A DNA stretch of 64,000 nt from Glossina fuscipes (taxonomy: Eukaryota > Arthropoda > Insecta > Diptera > Glossinidae): the NCBI RefSeq assembly GCF_014805625.2, contig NW_023998440.1:493234-557233 (forward strand), in the 5' to 3' direction. Shown piece by piece: positions 19,911 to 33,108 of this stretch. A program made the translations under genes and the position numbers. The notes below the pieces were generated by a model that saw only the letters and a list, made by a program, of their open reading frames with translations, was not told where the DNA came from and did no database searches. How positions within the stretch are numbered: the first letter of the stretch is position 1; every line of letters starts with the position of its first letter.

Positions 19911-22900
19911 TAAAAACGATATGAGAGTTTGGCGGTTTTAGAACAAACTCTTGGATAACTGCTTTCATGGCTAAATATTTGTTTTTCATTAAAACGCCAT
20001 TTATTATAAGCTTTCGGAGAATTTGCTTTGCAAGCTAAGCTGTCAAATATTTACTATTTCAAATAGAAGTGAAGACTGTTGAGTTTTTCGGTCTCTGCGC
20101 ATAAAGACGTAAAACAGAGAGGGTACGACGAAATAGTTCAATATAGGAACGTAGAGAAAGCAATCCACATACATGACTCAGAGGTTGTCTTAAAGACATA
20201 GGTTTCAATTTTTCCTTTAATTTTTAGGTTATTTTGAATCCCCCTTAGAGATGATAGATGGAACTTCAAAATTTCAAGTATCGAAGCAAACGAGGTTCTG
20301 CCAAAGTTCCGACTTGGGGATATGATTCAAGAAAATATGTTCTCAGCTTTAACTTTTCTGAGGAATCGAAGGACCTTCTATATATATTTTGTAAGGATTC
20401 TACCTTACTCTAAGTCTACGAGTTTTTGTGTACTTTCTAAACGGCAAAATTCGTATAACTTCTGCGATCCGATTATGGAATAAGGAGACTATATTATAAA
20501 TTTACCTTTAGATCGTTGGCGGTTGCCGGCGGGAGTACATTAGGTACACGTAGAAATAAGCAATTTAACAAAGTTAACAGTGATGAGTTTTTGCTTATCA
20601 CTTAGCCTGCAAATAGGCTACATTGGCTTTCAAATACAATTGAATGAAGAAAGCAATCTTTGCAAACTTTGCAAAAACGAAGATAGAAACATTAAACTCG
20701 GAATTCCAAAATTCTACAGATAAAGTTCGGATATTGAAGAGCTTTATTTGCAAAAATGCTGTCATTGTCTAAAATTTGCACAACCTTGAAAAATATTGAA
20801 GAAATTGAAAAATTTGCGCTTAAACATATTTGCCTTGCTCCTCTTCGGCACACCCACAATTTCAGAGAAATCCTGAGGAATATCATATTATCTTGTCGTA
20901 AGTAGATATTCTAATTCGTAAAGCACAATCACCTTGAATTGAACTTTAGAATTTTTTGGGAGCGATTAGGGCGGATTGCTCTCCTTTGCGAGTTAGATGT
21001 ATAGCTAAGGGTATATGTGATAGATTTAGTTTTCCAATGGTGAGCTAAAGAGCACAGAGTTTTTCTAATAGTGGCGACGCCTATATGTCGTCCCACGAAA
21101 TTGTTTAGCGGTGGGCCATTGGGTATATATATTTGTTTTTTAATGATGAAATGATTTCCTATAACAGTAACCGTAAAAAGAGGATAAGCTAATGTTGTTC
21201 ATTTGTTTTCATCACTTACCAATACCAACTGGAATTTTATATTTTCTAAATCTGGCGTCAATATACCCAAATTGTTGGTTGGCGGGTACAAAAATTGTTC
21301 GATCTCAAAAGGTATGATAATCTTCTAAGCATGACAACTAGAGATGGATACCATCGAATAATGGCTATGCTCTAAGTAAAAGAAACTTTTAGAAATTCCT
21401 TTTTTGTCGCTTTATTGTTATGACTTGTTCGCAATAGGATTTAGTTTAATAGTAAAATTGATTCATACACGTTAATAGTTTAGTGAATTCTAGGAAAATT
21501 TGAGAAATTTTAGATGTTTTAAAAGTTTTGATTAATTGAATTTTTGTGGTTTGTTTCAATCTTTTCTTCTTCTTTTGTTCTAAATTAGGATGTTAGCACG
21601 TTTGTGGTTAATTTCAATTCATTATCTATCTCGATGTTGGAAAAATTCAACAACAAAGTTGATATATTTAATAAATATTCAAGTTTACATATTAAAATCG
21701 TTGTATTAAGCAAAAAAAAAGCAAAAATGTGTAAAAAAGTAATTTGTTTTTCTTTCAGTTTGCAATATATTTGCAAGTTCAGGTCTTAAGTCTTTTGTTT
21801 TCTAATTACAAAGGCGGTTAGGTTAATACGCCTCTCCCAACTTAACATGAGTTTCTCTTTTGTATGCTTTAATTGTTCATAAAATTCTAAAAAAAAAAAA
21901 AAAAAAAAATACACGTCTCGTACGTGGTTAATGTGCACAATGTAAACATAATTATTAAAAATAAAAATAGTATTCTAACTAGTAATAGCTCGTAAATAGA
22001 TCGTAAACTATAGTAGTAACAATCGTATAGTCATAAACGGATACTCTCAGTGTTGTCTGAATCTATTCAACCTACAGCTCAGATAAAATAATTAATAGAA
22101 GTAATTAATAATAGATTTTGAATTTTTAAATTAATCTTATGGAAAAATGCAAGCAATTAAATGCATCTTGTAATTATTATTAAATTTACCGCACTCTTCT
22201 AGTAACATTGTGTGTAAAATATAAACGGCGCATTCAACAAAGCTTGAAATTAACTGAATCTATATTACGCAGCCCAGAAATGACTGTAAAACTTTTTTTA
22301 TTTTCTTAAAGGCTCAATACTTTTTATACAAGTTATATTTTATTTTGACATTGTCTCGTAAACGATTGTCGTCGCGTATTCTAAATGACAAATTTCGAAG
22401 AAACACAAATTACTTATGTCTTTAGCTTATAATTTTAAATTTACTCACAAGGTCATGGTTATCGAACTAGAAAGAATTGTTCTAAATTCAAAGATGTCAA
22501 GTCAGCACTGATATGGCTTGTAGTTAGTGAACTAATAACTGTCAACTTAAACAGTTTGTAAGACTTTCGATCAGTCAACATAATAAAATTTCTATAATCA
22601 GCATTAAAAGAAATGTCATAAAATATATTTAGGAAAAGATTCCCCAGTGAGAGAATAAATATCATGAGATTTATTTAAGAAGAGATTCTTAGTGATAAAA
22701 GAAATATCATCATATTCATGTAGCAAAATATTGAGAACAAACAATTAAAATAGCTATATGCGACTAGAAGCTGTACTTATTGTGTATTTAACGCATTGAC
22801 AAAGAGCATCCTAAGTCCATAAGATCGTATCAGTAGAGTAGTTGATTGGTGCCGTTGCTTCGGGGAATATCTTGGATGGAGTTCCAAATTATTAACAAAA

Positions 22901-24760
22901 TCTTTAATATGCAACTTACACACTTCTGCTTAATCTGGCTATAACTTCAGGCCAATTAGTGAAACACTTATTCGAACTTAATATTCTAAGATCGAATTGG
23001 AACCATACCTGGTCAGACTCTTCAGGCCGCTCTCTTGTCCTAACCATCGATAGCGTTATGATATCTTACACTAACCTTAGCGTACCTCTTACTACCACAC
23101 AGTACATATAATACATAACTTTCCTAAACACTATGTGTGAGATTAGAATGGTCTTCAAAATCTACAAGATCTATTTCCAAATTATTTACTGGAACTTATA
23201 TTTACAATGTTTTAATGCGCGCCTTGGTCTTGTCTGTTTTACTTTTGCAATTCAACTCTCTTGACTCGACTTCCTCGACTCTTTCCGATTAACTTTCGAC
23301 TTTTTCGAATAACTTTGCTTTGCAAATATTCTTCTTACATATCCTTTTACATGCGACTTTTCCATTACCTAAATTAATCGTGACATTTTTAATTCGTTAA
23401 TCCGAATTTAAAAATGGTGAAGATTTGTTTTTCAACAGTCGAAAGCCAAGTGTCTTTGCAAATGCAAAAGCTTTCGATGTGGGTTTCTCTCTAAGACTGA
23501 AAACTAAGGAAAAAATTCGCCAAATATATTTGACGGCTCCAAACACTTGCGACTCCACTTTTCCAACGTGTCGCTAAAGTGTTTACAAGCAACTAATCCA
23601 TTGCTTCCCCTCTGGAACTCAATGCCTTCACGGATATGCAATGTTTTAAATGCGCTTTAACTATTGTCGCCTTATTATACTGTAGATACATTAAATAATA
23701 AAACACCGAATGACGCATTCTACCAGTTTGGCGTGATCTGAAAAGAATAATCAGGTTGCAAAAAAGAAGAGAGCTTTCCCGCCAATCTCTCATTAATTAA
23801 TTTCAATCGGAGCAGCTGTATACCAAACCAAAGCAGAGAACTGTACGGAGCTTGCATGAACAAATAAATTGTCTCTTAACTTTTGAAGGCTGTTTTTGCC
23901 ATTACAAAATATACTTTGGTTTAGTCCGTAGCTTGTAAACCAATTATCAAACATTACTCCCCTGAACTTTCAGGTTACCTTTGTGTCAAATTTCGCGTCG
24001 ATCGGGTATTTTTTGTTTAAGATACCGGATTCCCTATGATTATGAGCGTGTGAGGGCCACCGTGCTATGATTTGTTATAAAATCGTGGGGTCCGACTATG
24101 GTCAACTGAGTTTGCCAATTTGTTCAAAATTGTAAGTGTGAGCCTACAAACGTAAAAATGATGCAGCGATTTTCGTAAATGACGTTTAAAAATCAGTTCA
24201 ATGCCTCTTTAGTTAATTGATTCTAAAAGATTAAAAAATGCGAAATCCTTCCACAAGTAAGTTACTAACCGTAGCAAATTTTCAACATCAATAAATGGTT
24301 ACTAATTCTGAGATCCGAGCTTTATTCGAATTACGGAACCCATTACCACTTTTAGATTAAAACAATCTTTGGTTTAGGTTTTTGCCCGGCCGAAAGTCTG
24401 CATCGAACCGACACCCCGATTGCCGAATGACATGCGCACACTCAAGAGCAATTTTCATACATTGGATTAGCAATGAAAGATTCTTTATAGTGTGATCTCA
24501 AGTGATATTTGGTTGGAAAGCAGCACAAACCCGTTCTCATCAGTAAAGTCGGCTTGAATTTTGAGAGACTTTATGGTGTGTCCTCTGCATTGTTGCAGTT
24601 ACTGCATAGGTACGTAGTACTACCTAGTATTGTTTTTTTCTTTGTCTAAATAAAGACGGTTTTCGCAAGTTACAAATATTTATTTAATATGTGCTTCCAG
24701 TCATCTTATTACAAATGACATAATGAAAATTCAATATGTAAACAGGTTGACCTTTATTTT
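19911..24760. other. Long noncoding stretch
   Basis: 4.8 kb with no recognised gene, repeat landmark or transposon end. There is a run of about twenty A's at 21890-21909. Open frames such as 23793-23593 (minus) and 20886-20692 (minus) are short and match nothing known. Confidence 0.4.
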
Positions 24761-25690
24761 TATGCCATTTTAATAAACAAAAAAAGGAAAAAGTAAAAAA
24801 ACGAATTCACGATTTTGCAAAGAATGAAAAATAATGAAAAACAAGAAATCGACGTAAATTGTATTATTATTTTGAAAAATTTATGAATACTAAAAATAAA
24901 ACGGCATGAACTGCAATATTAAGTAAATGTCAAGTTACGAAGACAATAATGAAATTGAATTAAAAAAAAAAAAGAAAAAAAAAAGAGATATGAAAATAAG
25001 TTACTAGAAACAAAGCTTAATGAATTGACGATATTTGCTTAAAATATAAAATGAAATAATTCTCGCTCAAGGTGCCTTGCCTTACATGTGCAAATACATA
25101 ATTGGAGGCGGAGTAATTAAAAGTGAAAAAAGAAAAGATGATAATAAAAACAGCATAAACTAAATAAGCAGATAGTTGCAAGGCCCAAAAACATGACCAC
25201 TCACAATGATTAACTGAAACCTATCTATAAATGTCGATCTTTTTATGCGCAACATTCTCTATTCTAACTCGCTTAGGTACCGGCTTTTTGTACCGACTGC
25301 AGATGAGCCGTTGGAAGTAGGCAAAGAGAATAGCAAAATGGATTTACTGTAATCTGTCAGTTGTACCGTTGTGCACGATTAGAACTTCAACGTTTTGCGC
25401 AGCAGGGCCAACTTGTTAGTACCTTTGTTAGGTTCCAAATCAATTAAATCAATTGATGAGACCTTCGACAGCTATAATAAAGTTGATAACTTTCCTCTAT
25501 TAGAGATTTTCGTTTAGATTTCCATTCAAAATTTTTTCTTAGTACAATTTCCATCTCAAATTCGAAAATCAGATAGACAGGAGTAAACAATTCCTCCAAC
25601 AGTTCTATGTAAATAGAGCGAAAACATAAATATGGAGTTTCATTTTAGCCTTGCGACCTTCTAGGTCTAGTTATTTTGTGTATGAATATA
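24761..25690. other. A-rich block then ordinary noncoding DNA
   Basis: From about 24770 to 25170 the + strand is A-rich and C-poor like 19540-19910. After that the composition returns to background. No exon was recognised. Confidence 0.35.
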
Positions 25691-25750
25691 ATTTAAAATA
25701 TATGCGAGATGTTTTCCACAAAGACTTTGCTTTTCTCGAAAAATATTTAT

Positions 25751-25900
25751 TCATTGATCAATACCTACTTTTTCCCCGTCGAAGTAGTCACTCTTAAGTA
25801 CAACACACTTGTACCAGGCCTTTTTCCGGTCACCGAAACCCTTTGATATATGGTTTTTGGTCTCGCCGTGAGCTCTTCCAGGGATTCGAAATGATAAGCG
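25751..25900 (-). pseudogene. mariner transposase C-terminal relic
   Basis: On the minus strand, 25826 down to 25751 reads KKAWYKCVVLKSDYFDGEKV, then GIDQ and a stop. This corresponds to the mariner C-terminus, whose pattern is K-x-W-x-K-C-[IV]-x3-G-[DN]-Y-F-[ED]-G. Just upstream, one frame over, FESLEELTARPKTIYQR matches the preceding helix (E-I-x3-L-x-A-I-P-K-x-x-Y-Q). Everything further upstream has lost coding character and no terminal repeats were found. Subfamily is irritans- or mellifera-like by these words only. A single frameshift separates the two blocks. Confidence 0.7.
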
Positions 25901-26389
25901 ATGAATATACGAAATGAGTGAATGTATATTGAAATTAAATATCGTGCATATGTCAATAGTGGGTACTGGAATATGCGGCTAAGCTGTTATGAATTATTCT
26001 TCTAAGATACGTGCAAAGTTAAAAAATTTATAAGAAAATGTGCAAAAGCAAAATCTTAACATGTGCTTTCATTTCCCTTTATTGACTTAGTTTGACCTTT
26101 ACTTAAAATCTCTACAGAATTCGAATACAACATCGATGTTGATAGAGTAGCGGTTCAAGGACCTTTCGTTTTCAACACTCATACGTTCTTTCAATACGAT
26201 TCGACGCATGAACTATATATTTTCCATCAACTTATGCATAAGATGTGATATTATCCCAAATCATGTTAATCAAAGGTTGAACGATAACATAAACGACATG
26301 CTTGCACTTTTTCTCTCAGTGCTATCGTCAAGTTTGATTGATTTTGCATAGCATGCAAAAATGTGCTGAAAATTTTATTTTTGCGATCG

Positions 26390-26600
26390 TATTCTAGATT
26401 AAACTCGATTTCAATTTAATTTCAAATCGATTGCAATTTAAATTCAATTCAAATTCTATTCAGCTTCAAATACACTCTAATCGTTTTTAATATCAAGTCA
26501 ATGTTGATTCGATTTAAACTTGGTTTCAATTCAATTTGAATTTAACTTTTATTCAATTTCATCTTTATTGCGATTCAGTTTCAATTAAATGAATAAAACA
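26390..26600. repeat. Cryptically simple TTCAATT-rich sequence
   Basis: Over about 200 bases, variants of TTCAATT, TCAAATT and ATTCAA recur every 8 to 14 bases without a fixed period. This looks like slippage-derived low-complexity DNA rather than a tandem array. Confidence 0.6.
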
Positions 26601-26758
26601 AGTAAAATGGTGGACAAGGGCTAAATAATCTACTCTACAGGTATTCTCATAACGGGTTTTAAAATGACATTTAGTGGGCAGTAAACCACAAATTGGTCCG
26701 AACTATTTTCAACAACGTTCGATTATCGAAATATCTCGAAAATGTCGACCTAAACGTT

Positions 26759-26807
26759 GAAGACAAGAATATAACAAAAGAAGAAGAAGACAAGAGTATA
26801 ACAAAAG
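26759..26807. repeat. 22-bp direct repeat, 27-bp period
   Basis: GAAGACAAGAATATAACAAA (26759) recurs as GAAGACAAGAGTATAACAAA at 26786 with one difference, separated by AAGAA. Confidence 0.85.
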
Positions 26808-27260
26808 GTGCGCCTGCGTCTCAAGTCTTTCTAAATATTGCATAAATCCGCACAAGCTTGAAATGCCTTTGTACCACAAGTGGTCTACGTATAAATTTCA
26901 ACATATATTTTAAGTTTAGTAGTTTTTCCAATTATTCTACTTCGAGAGCAGCAATGAAAAAGAAACTAATGATCGACGGATCAGATTATATAATAATTAC
27001 AAAAAGCGTAAAAATACTACCTTACCATAAAACGTCGGCCTTAGAGGGTTATCTAGCAATCCTATATATTGCACTCTAAATTCGTCGATCAGATGTAACT
27101 AAGTTATTGTCAAATTTAAGGTCCTCTTCAACGCCTTTATTCTCGTCAGATGGTTACCGCGTAAATCTTTGTTGATTCTTTACCTGCCCTGTTATCAAAA
27201 CTTTCATGCAATTATTAAAAAATTAACTTTTGGCTAAAATTCTTTTTGTTTTATTTTAAA

Positions 27261-27412
27261 GTGTATAAAAAATATTAAACAAATTTATCCGGTTTACTTA
27301 AAACTTGTCTGAAGCTGAAATAAAAAAAAAAAAACAAAACAGAAAAATCAAAAATAAATAAAAAAGGAAAAAATAAACAAAGGCAAGAAAACGATTACAT
27401 TTGCATATAATA
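27261..27412 (+). other. Probable 5' UTR part of the signal-peptide exon
   Basis: A pyrimidine-rich tract CTTTTTGTTTTATTTTAAAG ends near 27260 and would serve as a splice acceptor. From there to the ATG the sequence is A-rich and C-poor, as is common in fly 5' UTRs. No stop-free frame extends upstream of the ATG, consistent with untranslated sequence. The exact 5' end is a guess. Confidence 0.35.
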
Positions 27413-27542
27413 ATGAATTGGCCGACCGTTAGACTTCAATGGCGATGTTGTTGGTGGCAATTCACCAGTCTTACCATCTTTATGCTTACTATACTGATGA
27501 GCTGCATTAGCGGTGGTAGGAAAGGCATTGCTAACGCACAAG
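27413..27542 (+). CDS. Candidate first coding exon encoding a signal peptide (partial gene)
   Basis: From the ATG at 27413 a clean frame of 43 codons runs to 27542, leaving one base of the next codon. It is followed directly by GTGAGT (27543-27548) in the context CAAG|GTGAGT, a near-perfect donor. The peptide starts MNWPTVRLQW, then has a tryptophan/cysteine-rich stretch (RCCWW) and a hydrophobic core at residues 17-32 (FTSLTIFMLTILMSCI). It ends with GIANAQ, where a signal peptidase could cut after A42. Short signal-peptide exons followed by very long introns are common in fly neuronal receptors and Ig-superfamily proteins, but the 43 residues do not let me name the gene. No secure next exon was found in the remaining 36 kb. 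Local composition is less AT-rich than the flanks. Confidence 0.6.
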
Positions 27543-27562
27543 GTGAGTAACTTTTACACTTG

Positions 27563-27589
27563 TTTTTTTTTTTTTTTTTTTTTTTTTTT
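27563..27589 (+). repeat. Poly-T run of 27
   Basis: An uninterrupted T homopolymer 20 bases inside the presumed intron, close to the splice donor. Confidence 0.95.
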
Positions 27590-30500
27590 GGATTTTTGCC
27601 TTTAGTCATAAACTAATTTTAGCTCGTGTTTTTCAAAAATATTTATAATTTGATATTGAAGAGCGAGTGCAAACGTACGTTAACAACAATTTATATGGAT
27701 TTCAAATGATTAAACTGAACTTTATATATCCGCTAGCGAGGAATGTAAGCATGTTAATTTTGTCATTCTATTTGTCATTCTTATTTATTTCCAATCATTG
27801 TAAGATTTCCGCCATTCTCTCTGATCCGTTATTAAACCTTTTACGATCCCGAAATTTCATGTACGAAAATAAAGCTCGGACCTTACGTATATTATATAGC
27901 AAGCTTAAGTTTGATAGATAACCCAAATGAAAAAGCAAGCGCGTATCGTCTATAAGCATGCTTTCATTGGATCGAATATGGAAAGGAACATTTCAAAAAT
28001 AGCATTGTTCATTGCAAGCAGCCCCAATTCTTTTTTAGAAGCTCCTTTTTTACACGATTTTGAAATAACGTGGTTCACTAATATATATTTTGATCCACGA
28101 ATCCCGGCACAACTTTCTTTTTTTAATTGTAATTCTGACCATGTTTGATAAAAATTTATGTATACAGTAATAGTCGAGGATGAATTTCAACTAGTAACTA
28201 CTGCGAGGGCTTGAAAAAGTATTTTTTACACATTTCTTTTTGGTGGACCACGAATCCAAAATAAAAAAAAAAATTTTTTTAAATTTTAATTTTGTCACAG
28301 TCTCACCGAAATTTGGACATCAAGAATTATGTAAACAAATTGAGAAGGAAAAAAAAAAATTCTACCAACAGGCTTTATAACTTGATCTGGTTCGTAATAG
28401 ACGTGCATGTGTGGGAAATTGATTTTTATTGTTAATATCGAATTTCCTTTGTAGATAGATGTTGTACCAATTTGCGGACCGAATTATCACTTTGCACAGA
28501 TATGAATTGGTTTTTTTGTCAAAAAAAGGAATGGTGTTTGTTTTATAAATGTGTAATAAGGCTTTCATTATTACTTTTTTTGCACGGTTTTTTTGGAAAA
28601 AATGTGGACTTTTTTTTATCTCAAACGATTTTTTGAAGTTGTGGAATATATGCCTAAATTTGCAATATGCGGCATGTATCTTGCGGCACGGATTTCTAAG
28701 AAAACCACCGACTGTGTAAAAAAAGAGTTGAGTGCATATCAGATTGAAGTGTGGTAGCTATATAAACCTCAAGTACATCAAACGGTTCGTTGAAAGAACG
28801 GTTCCTATCGATCGATGGGTAAACGTCCAATCCACAAAAGAACTTGTCAATAGCTTAAGGTTAGGCACCTAACAATGTTTCTCAAACCACGTATAAGTGC
28901 TTTTAAAATTCGCTAATACTTTGTTATTACGAAATTTAATTAATTCATTGGGGATTTTTTCATGAAACGTATATTTAACTAAGAATTTGAGTGACTTATC
29001 TTATGGTCGCATACGTACGCACACATATATATATATATATGTGTATACTTTAAAGATAAAATCTTATATGAATTTTGATAAATTTTTGCATCATTTTCCT
29101 GCCGCCACAGCGGTATCTTGAGATTTGGTTTCGCAAAGTTCAGGTTTGCTAATCTTTTTAGCAAAAATTACAAAATATCGGATAAACATATCGCAAAAGT
29201 CCCACTTTTTTGTTTTCTTTTTTTATTATGTCACATATTCACACACCTTATTGCATGGAAGGTTTCTCGTCTTCTTCTTCGCCTACTAAAATACATTTTA
29301 TTATATATAGTGTGACTGAATTTCAATTTCTTGAACAGGTTTTTCAATTCGTTTCTTTATGTTGCCTTAATGTTTTCTTTTGCTTTTTGCTTGGCTTTGG
29401 AAGAAGACACACAGACCTGTTGACATTTAAACCTAAAGAAGAAACAAAAAAAAATTTTCCCGCCTCTATTGTTTGTTTGTTGCGCTTATAAGTCAGTCTA
29501 TCAATAGAAATTTTTATAATTAAATGAATGATTATCTGAAAAGAAAAACAAAAAAAAAACCTCCTCCAGCGAAGACGTGTGCTTGATTGAGGCGATCTCT
29601 TCGCTTGTTTTGTCTTTCGTGTGCTCTTGTCTTTTAAGCTACTTGAACTTTTGCATCATAATCGGCTGGCTGGGCATTAGTGGTGGTGGCTCGTCGTTAC
29701 GTTGCTTTGCTATCAGGGCTGTTATTATTGAAGCCTGTGGTGTAATAATTATTAAATATAGATGTTATAACATTTATAAAGCTTCTTCAAAGGTAAACGG
29801 CTTATTATGTAATGTACAGCTTGCTCTATTAACTATTAGAATTTACTTAAGATATTTTTTTCTTTTCAATGGCTATTGTTTTCGTAGCAAAGTTCTCTTC
29901 TATTTTATTCGTAAGATGTCAGAAGTTTGTTTTATTTTCATAATACCTACATATATAAAATTAAATTCCTGTACATTTGTGTGCGTGTGTATGGGCATGT
30001 CTTTGCATGTGTTTCGTAGATTCGTTCGGGTTTGTTTAAGTTATCGTTAAGGTTTCTATTGCCCGCAGAGATGACAAGTATGTTGAAATGTCATTTTTTT
30101 CTTCGATTTAATGCTACACACTGTCCGTCCGTAAGCCAAGCAGCGCCAACGACTGAGCATGAAATAGTAGTAATACGTTTTGCTCGTAATCGGTTTCTAT
30201 TTGTTACATGTATTGCTCTTTTAATGTTTGTGTTTCCTCCTTTTTTTTTTTTTTGGTTCTTTTTTATTACCTTTTGCAAATTTACTACTTGATATTTGAT
30301 TGTCATTTGTTTGCTTGGACTCGTATGCTTGCTTTTATTTATATAAAAAGAAACTAATCTTTGTCTTGTTGTTTATTGCCTTGTTTATGGCTTCACAGTT
30401 TGTATGCACAATATTTTATTTTCGTTACTACCTTGATTACTTTACAGAGTTTTCGTTCAGCAGTGTACGTGCGTAGATACTACGGCACATGGCAGAAACA

Positions 30501-31860
30501 AACAAGTTTAAAGGAGTATATGCTAGCTAACATATGCATACACCGATACACATAATATATACTATGAACAATTTTGCTAACAAGATTCTTAACGCAAGCC
30601 TAAGGTTACGGGGATTGCTTTAAAAAAAGCTAAACAAAAATTCTGTTGTATTAAAAATAATTGAAAAATTGTTCTTCATTTGATGTAAAATAGCCACTGC
30701 TTGCTTATAGGACCGATATGATCAACATCCCTCTAAGCTCACAAAAGGCAAAATGCATATATGCTTATTGATTAAGGTCAATCTAGATTAAAGGCACGAG
30801 TAATTCATTTGACTTAATCTTCTCAACAACAAATTGTTAATTTGAGAAGGACTTGCAATAAGTTTACGAATATTGCATGATCAGTGCTACAATGAAAATT
30901 GTGGAATGTAAAGTACACTTTGCTAACTGATTTCCTTAAAACATTCGAGCCCTTAGATCTCCATACATTCAAACTTAGGAGTCTTAAATCTATCGGAAGT
31001 TAAATCGTCAAGTCTTCCAATCTTCAAGCCATGAAGTGTTTATAATCTTCAGTAATTGAAATTTTCAAAATTTCCAACCATCACGCATTCAAGTCCACAA
31101 ATCTGAATATTTCAACACTTTTAAAAATTCATCCATTGTTTGTCTGCAATCTACCAGCCATTGAACTTGATAATGTCAAATCCCGGAATCAATTTCCTGT
31201 TCTCCATAAGCTTTCAATCATCCACTTCGAAAATCGGAAAGCATTCAAAAATTGTTCAATCGTGTTCCTTCAGGTGAATTTGATATTCTTAGCGGCAAAC
31301 CCATCTCTTTGCTATTTATAAGCATCATTTTCTTCTTATTCCAAATTTTTTTTGCTAATCGTTTATGACGTGACTAGTAACGGACAAGGTTGTAATTAAA
31401 TTAAATGTCTTATTCTGAGCAGCATCACAGAGGGGTCACAAGTCACAAGTCGCATTTTTTCATTTGCGGTTTTCGTGACTACTCTGCTTTGTTTTATAAC
31501 AAAGTCCATATTGGGGAATTTCCCTTAAGACTACTGCTCAAGAACACCAATTTTGCTAACCAGTCACAAAAACTAGGGCAAGGAAACCCATTGAATTCTC
31601 TTATGACTCATGTTAAGTCATAAAGCCTCAATAAAGTTGTAAATTACATTCGGATAATCGGTTCAGCCCAAGTCGTTGCTAACCTATTCGGTCGATGATC
31701 GGTAGTAATTTTTTCTCTGAATTCCTATCACTTGGAACGTGTTTTGTTCACTAAAAGAGAAAATTTTTATTGGCAACGTTGTGATGGACTGTTTCTGTTC
31801 AAATTTAGATTGCTATGTGCTATGGCTTTTAAATATAGTTATGAAAATTTCCTTCACTGT
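27590..31860. other. Noncoding, T-rich, presumed intron
   Basis: No exon or transposon was recognised. A (TA)n run lies at about 29025-29041. Between about 29190 and 30600 the + strand is T-rich and gives long open frames, including one of 157 codons from 29577. That frame begins at GTG and consists of F/I/L/C/Y-rich sequence, as expected by chance in T-rich DNA. Around 30900-31130 short CTTCAA/TTCAAG words recur irregularly. Confidence 0.4.
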
Positions 31861-31861
31861 T

Positions 31862-32110
31862 ATGCTATATCCACCACCGAGAGGTAGCACTACGTTCACT
31901 GCTGCAGAGAAGATATAAGACATATACACTCGTGGTCGGCATCAAAGTTTGAATTGTCATAACAGTCCTTCTGTGCTTCTGTATTTGCTAAGCATTCTCC
32001 CTTTCACCAATTATTAAGTTTTCTGCTCCAAGTTTTGCAAAAACCTCAGAAAATTATGTACATAGGTCGATATCGAAAATCATTGCTTATAAACTACGGC
32101 ATATACAAGG
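31862..32110 (+). repeat. Dispersed repeat A, diverged copy
   Basis: ATGCTATATCCACCACCGAG, then ATATAAGACATATACACTCG, GGTCGGCATCAAAGTTTGAA and CAGTCCTTCTGTGCTTCTG keep the family order. The double TGTCCGTC core is degraded. Confidence 0.55.
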
Positions 32111-32728
32111 CTAAAAAATTTCATTGTATACTTTATAGGTTACTTTACGGTATCGGTATAAATATAGAATAACATAGGTCAAGCCTTTTCAATATTAAAT
32201 TGTGTGATGATATGTTCGAATTTGAATAAAGACAGACACCTGTCATATCCCTTAACAAAGTTGTGTAAGCAGCCTAAGAGAGTTGTGTTAAATGTTTAGA
32301 ATTAAGACGTAGTTTTGAAAGCCTGCTCTGTCCACATTAGAAGGCGTAAAATATTTTTTTGGGCGTCTCAAGCACCTATATGAAAATACCTTTCAGACAA
32401 ACTAAACAAATTGAAATTATGTCTATAGGAAATGTTTTTAATAATTTTTTGAAATTTGGTTTGTTAGCGAAAAATTGCTGTGGAAAACCACCAAAATTTG
32501 AAACCCTAGCGCGGCCAAACTAGAAAATGTCGCCTATATTCACCTATATGACGTAAATACATATGAGAACACCTTTCGAACGCGGAAAAAAGTTCAAACT
32601 ATTGTTTCGAGAAATATTTTTAACGAATTTTTGAAAATTACATGCTTGGGAAAAAACGCGAGTCCTACTACCATTAACGGATTGAAACGAATTTAGTTCC
32701 TTTCTTAACAAATGCAGAATTTATTTAG

Positions 32729-32953
32729 GTTTTAGAATTAAGGTCGATTTACGAAACTATTGTGGAATTAGGTCGTTTAAGTATTCATTTATCTGGTATT
32801 TCGATGATAAACGAACCGCAGGCAATACCTAAAATAGAAGGGGAATATGAACTGATATCGAGCGCTATGACCCATGTTATCAGCATGAATACACCAATAG
32901 TCACTGTCTACAAAAACATTAGAGGTGAAATGCATGATAGGATTATATCTTAA
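32729..32953 (+). other. Unassigned open frame behind a plausible splice acceptor
   Basis: Directly after CAGAATTTATTTAG a 74-codon frame reads ELRSIYETIVELGRLSIHLS, later INEPQAIPKIEGEYELISS and MTHVISMNTPIVTVYKNIRG, to a stop at 32953. Its residue mix is protein-like rather than low-complexity. There is no good in-frame start, so it would be an internal or terminal exon, or an old pseudogene. I do not recognise the protein. Confidence 0.2.
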
Positions 32954-33108
32954 TCATCATTCATGTAGAAGAGCCCTTGAGCGATATAAGCTGCTGCACT
33001 ATCTCACATTCCATACTTGAAATAATATTTATGTTAGTTAGTTCGAGTTAATTACTTGCAAAAGGGAAGAGGCTCAATGGGGAAATTATTTGACTTATAC
33101 GAAAAATT

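Noticed and set aside
29577..30050. 157-codon + strand open frame
   Set aside because: It begins at GTG, has no early in-frame ATG, and consists of F/I/L/C/Y-rich sequence as expected from T-rich DNA. No domain is recognisable.
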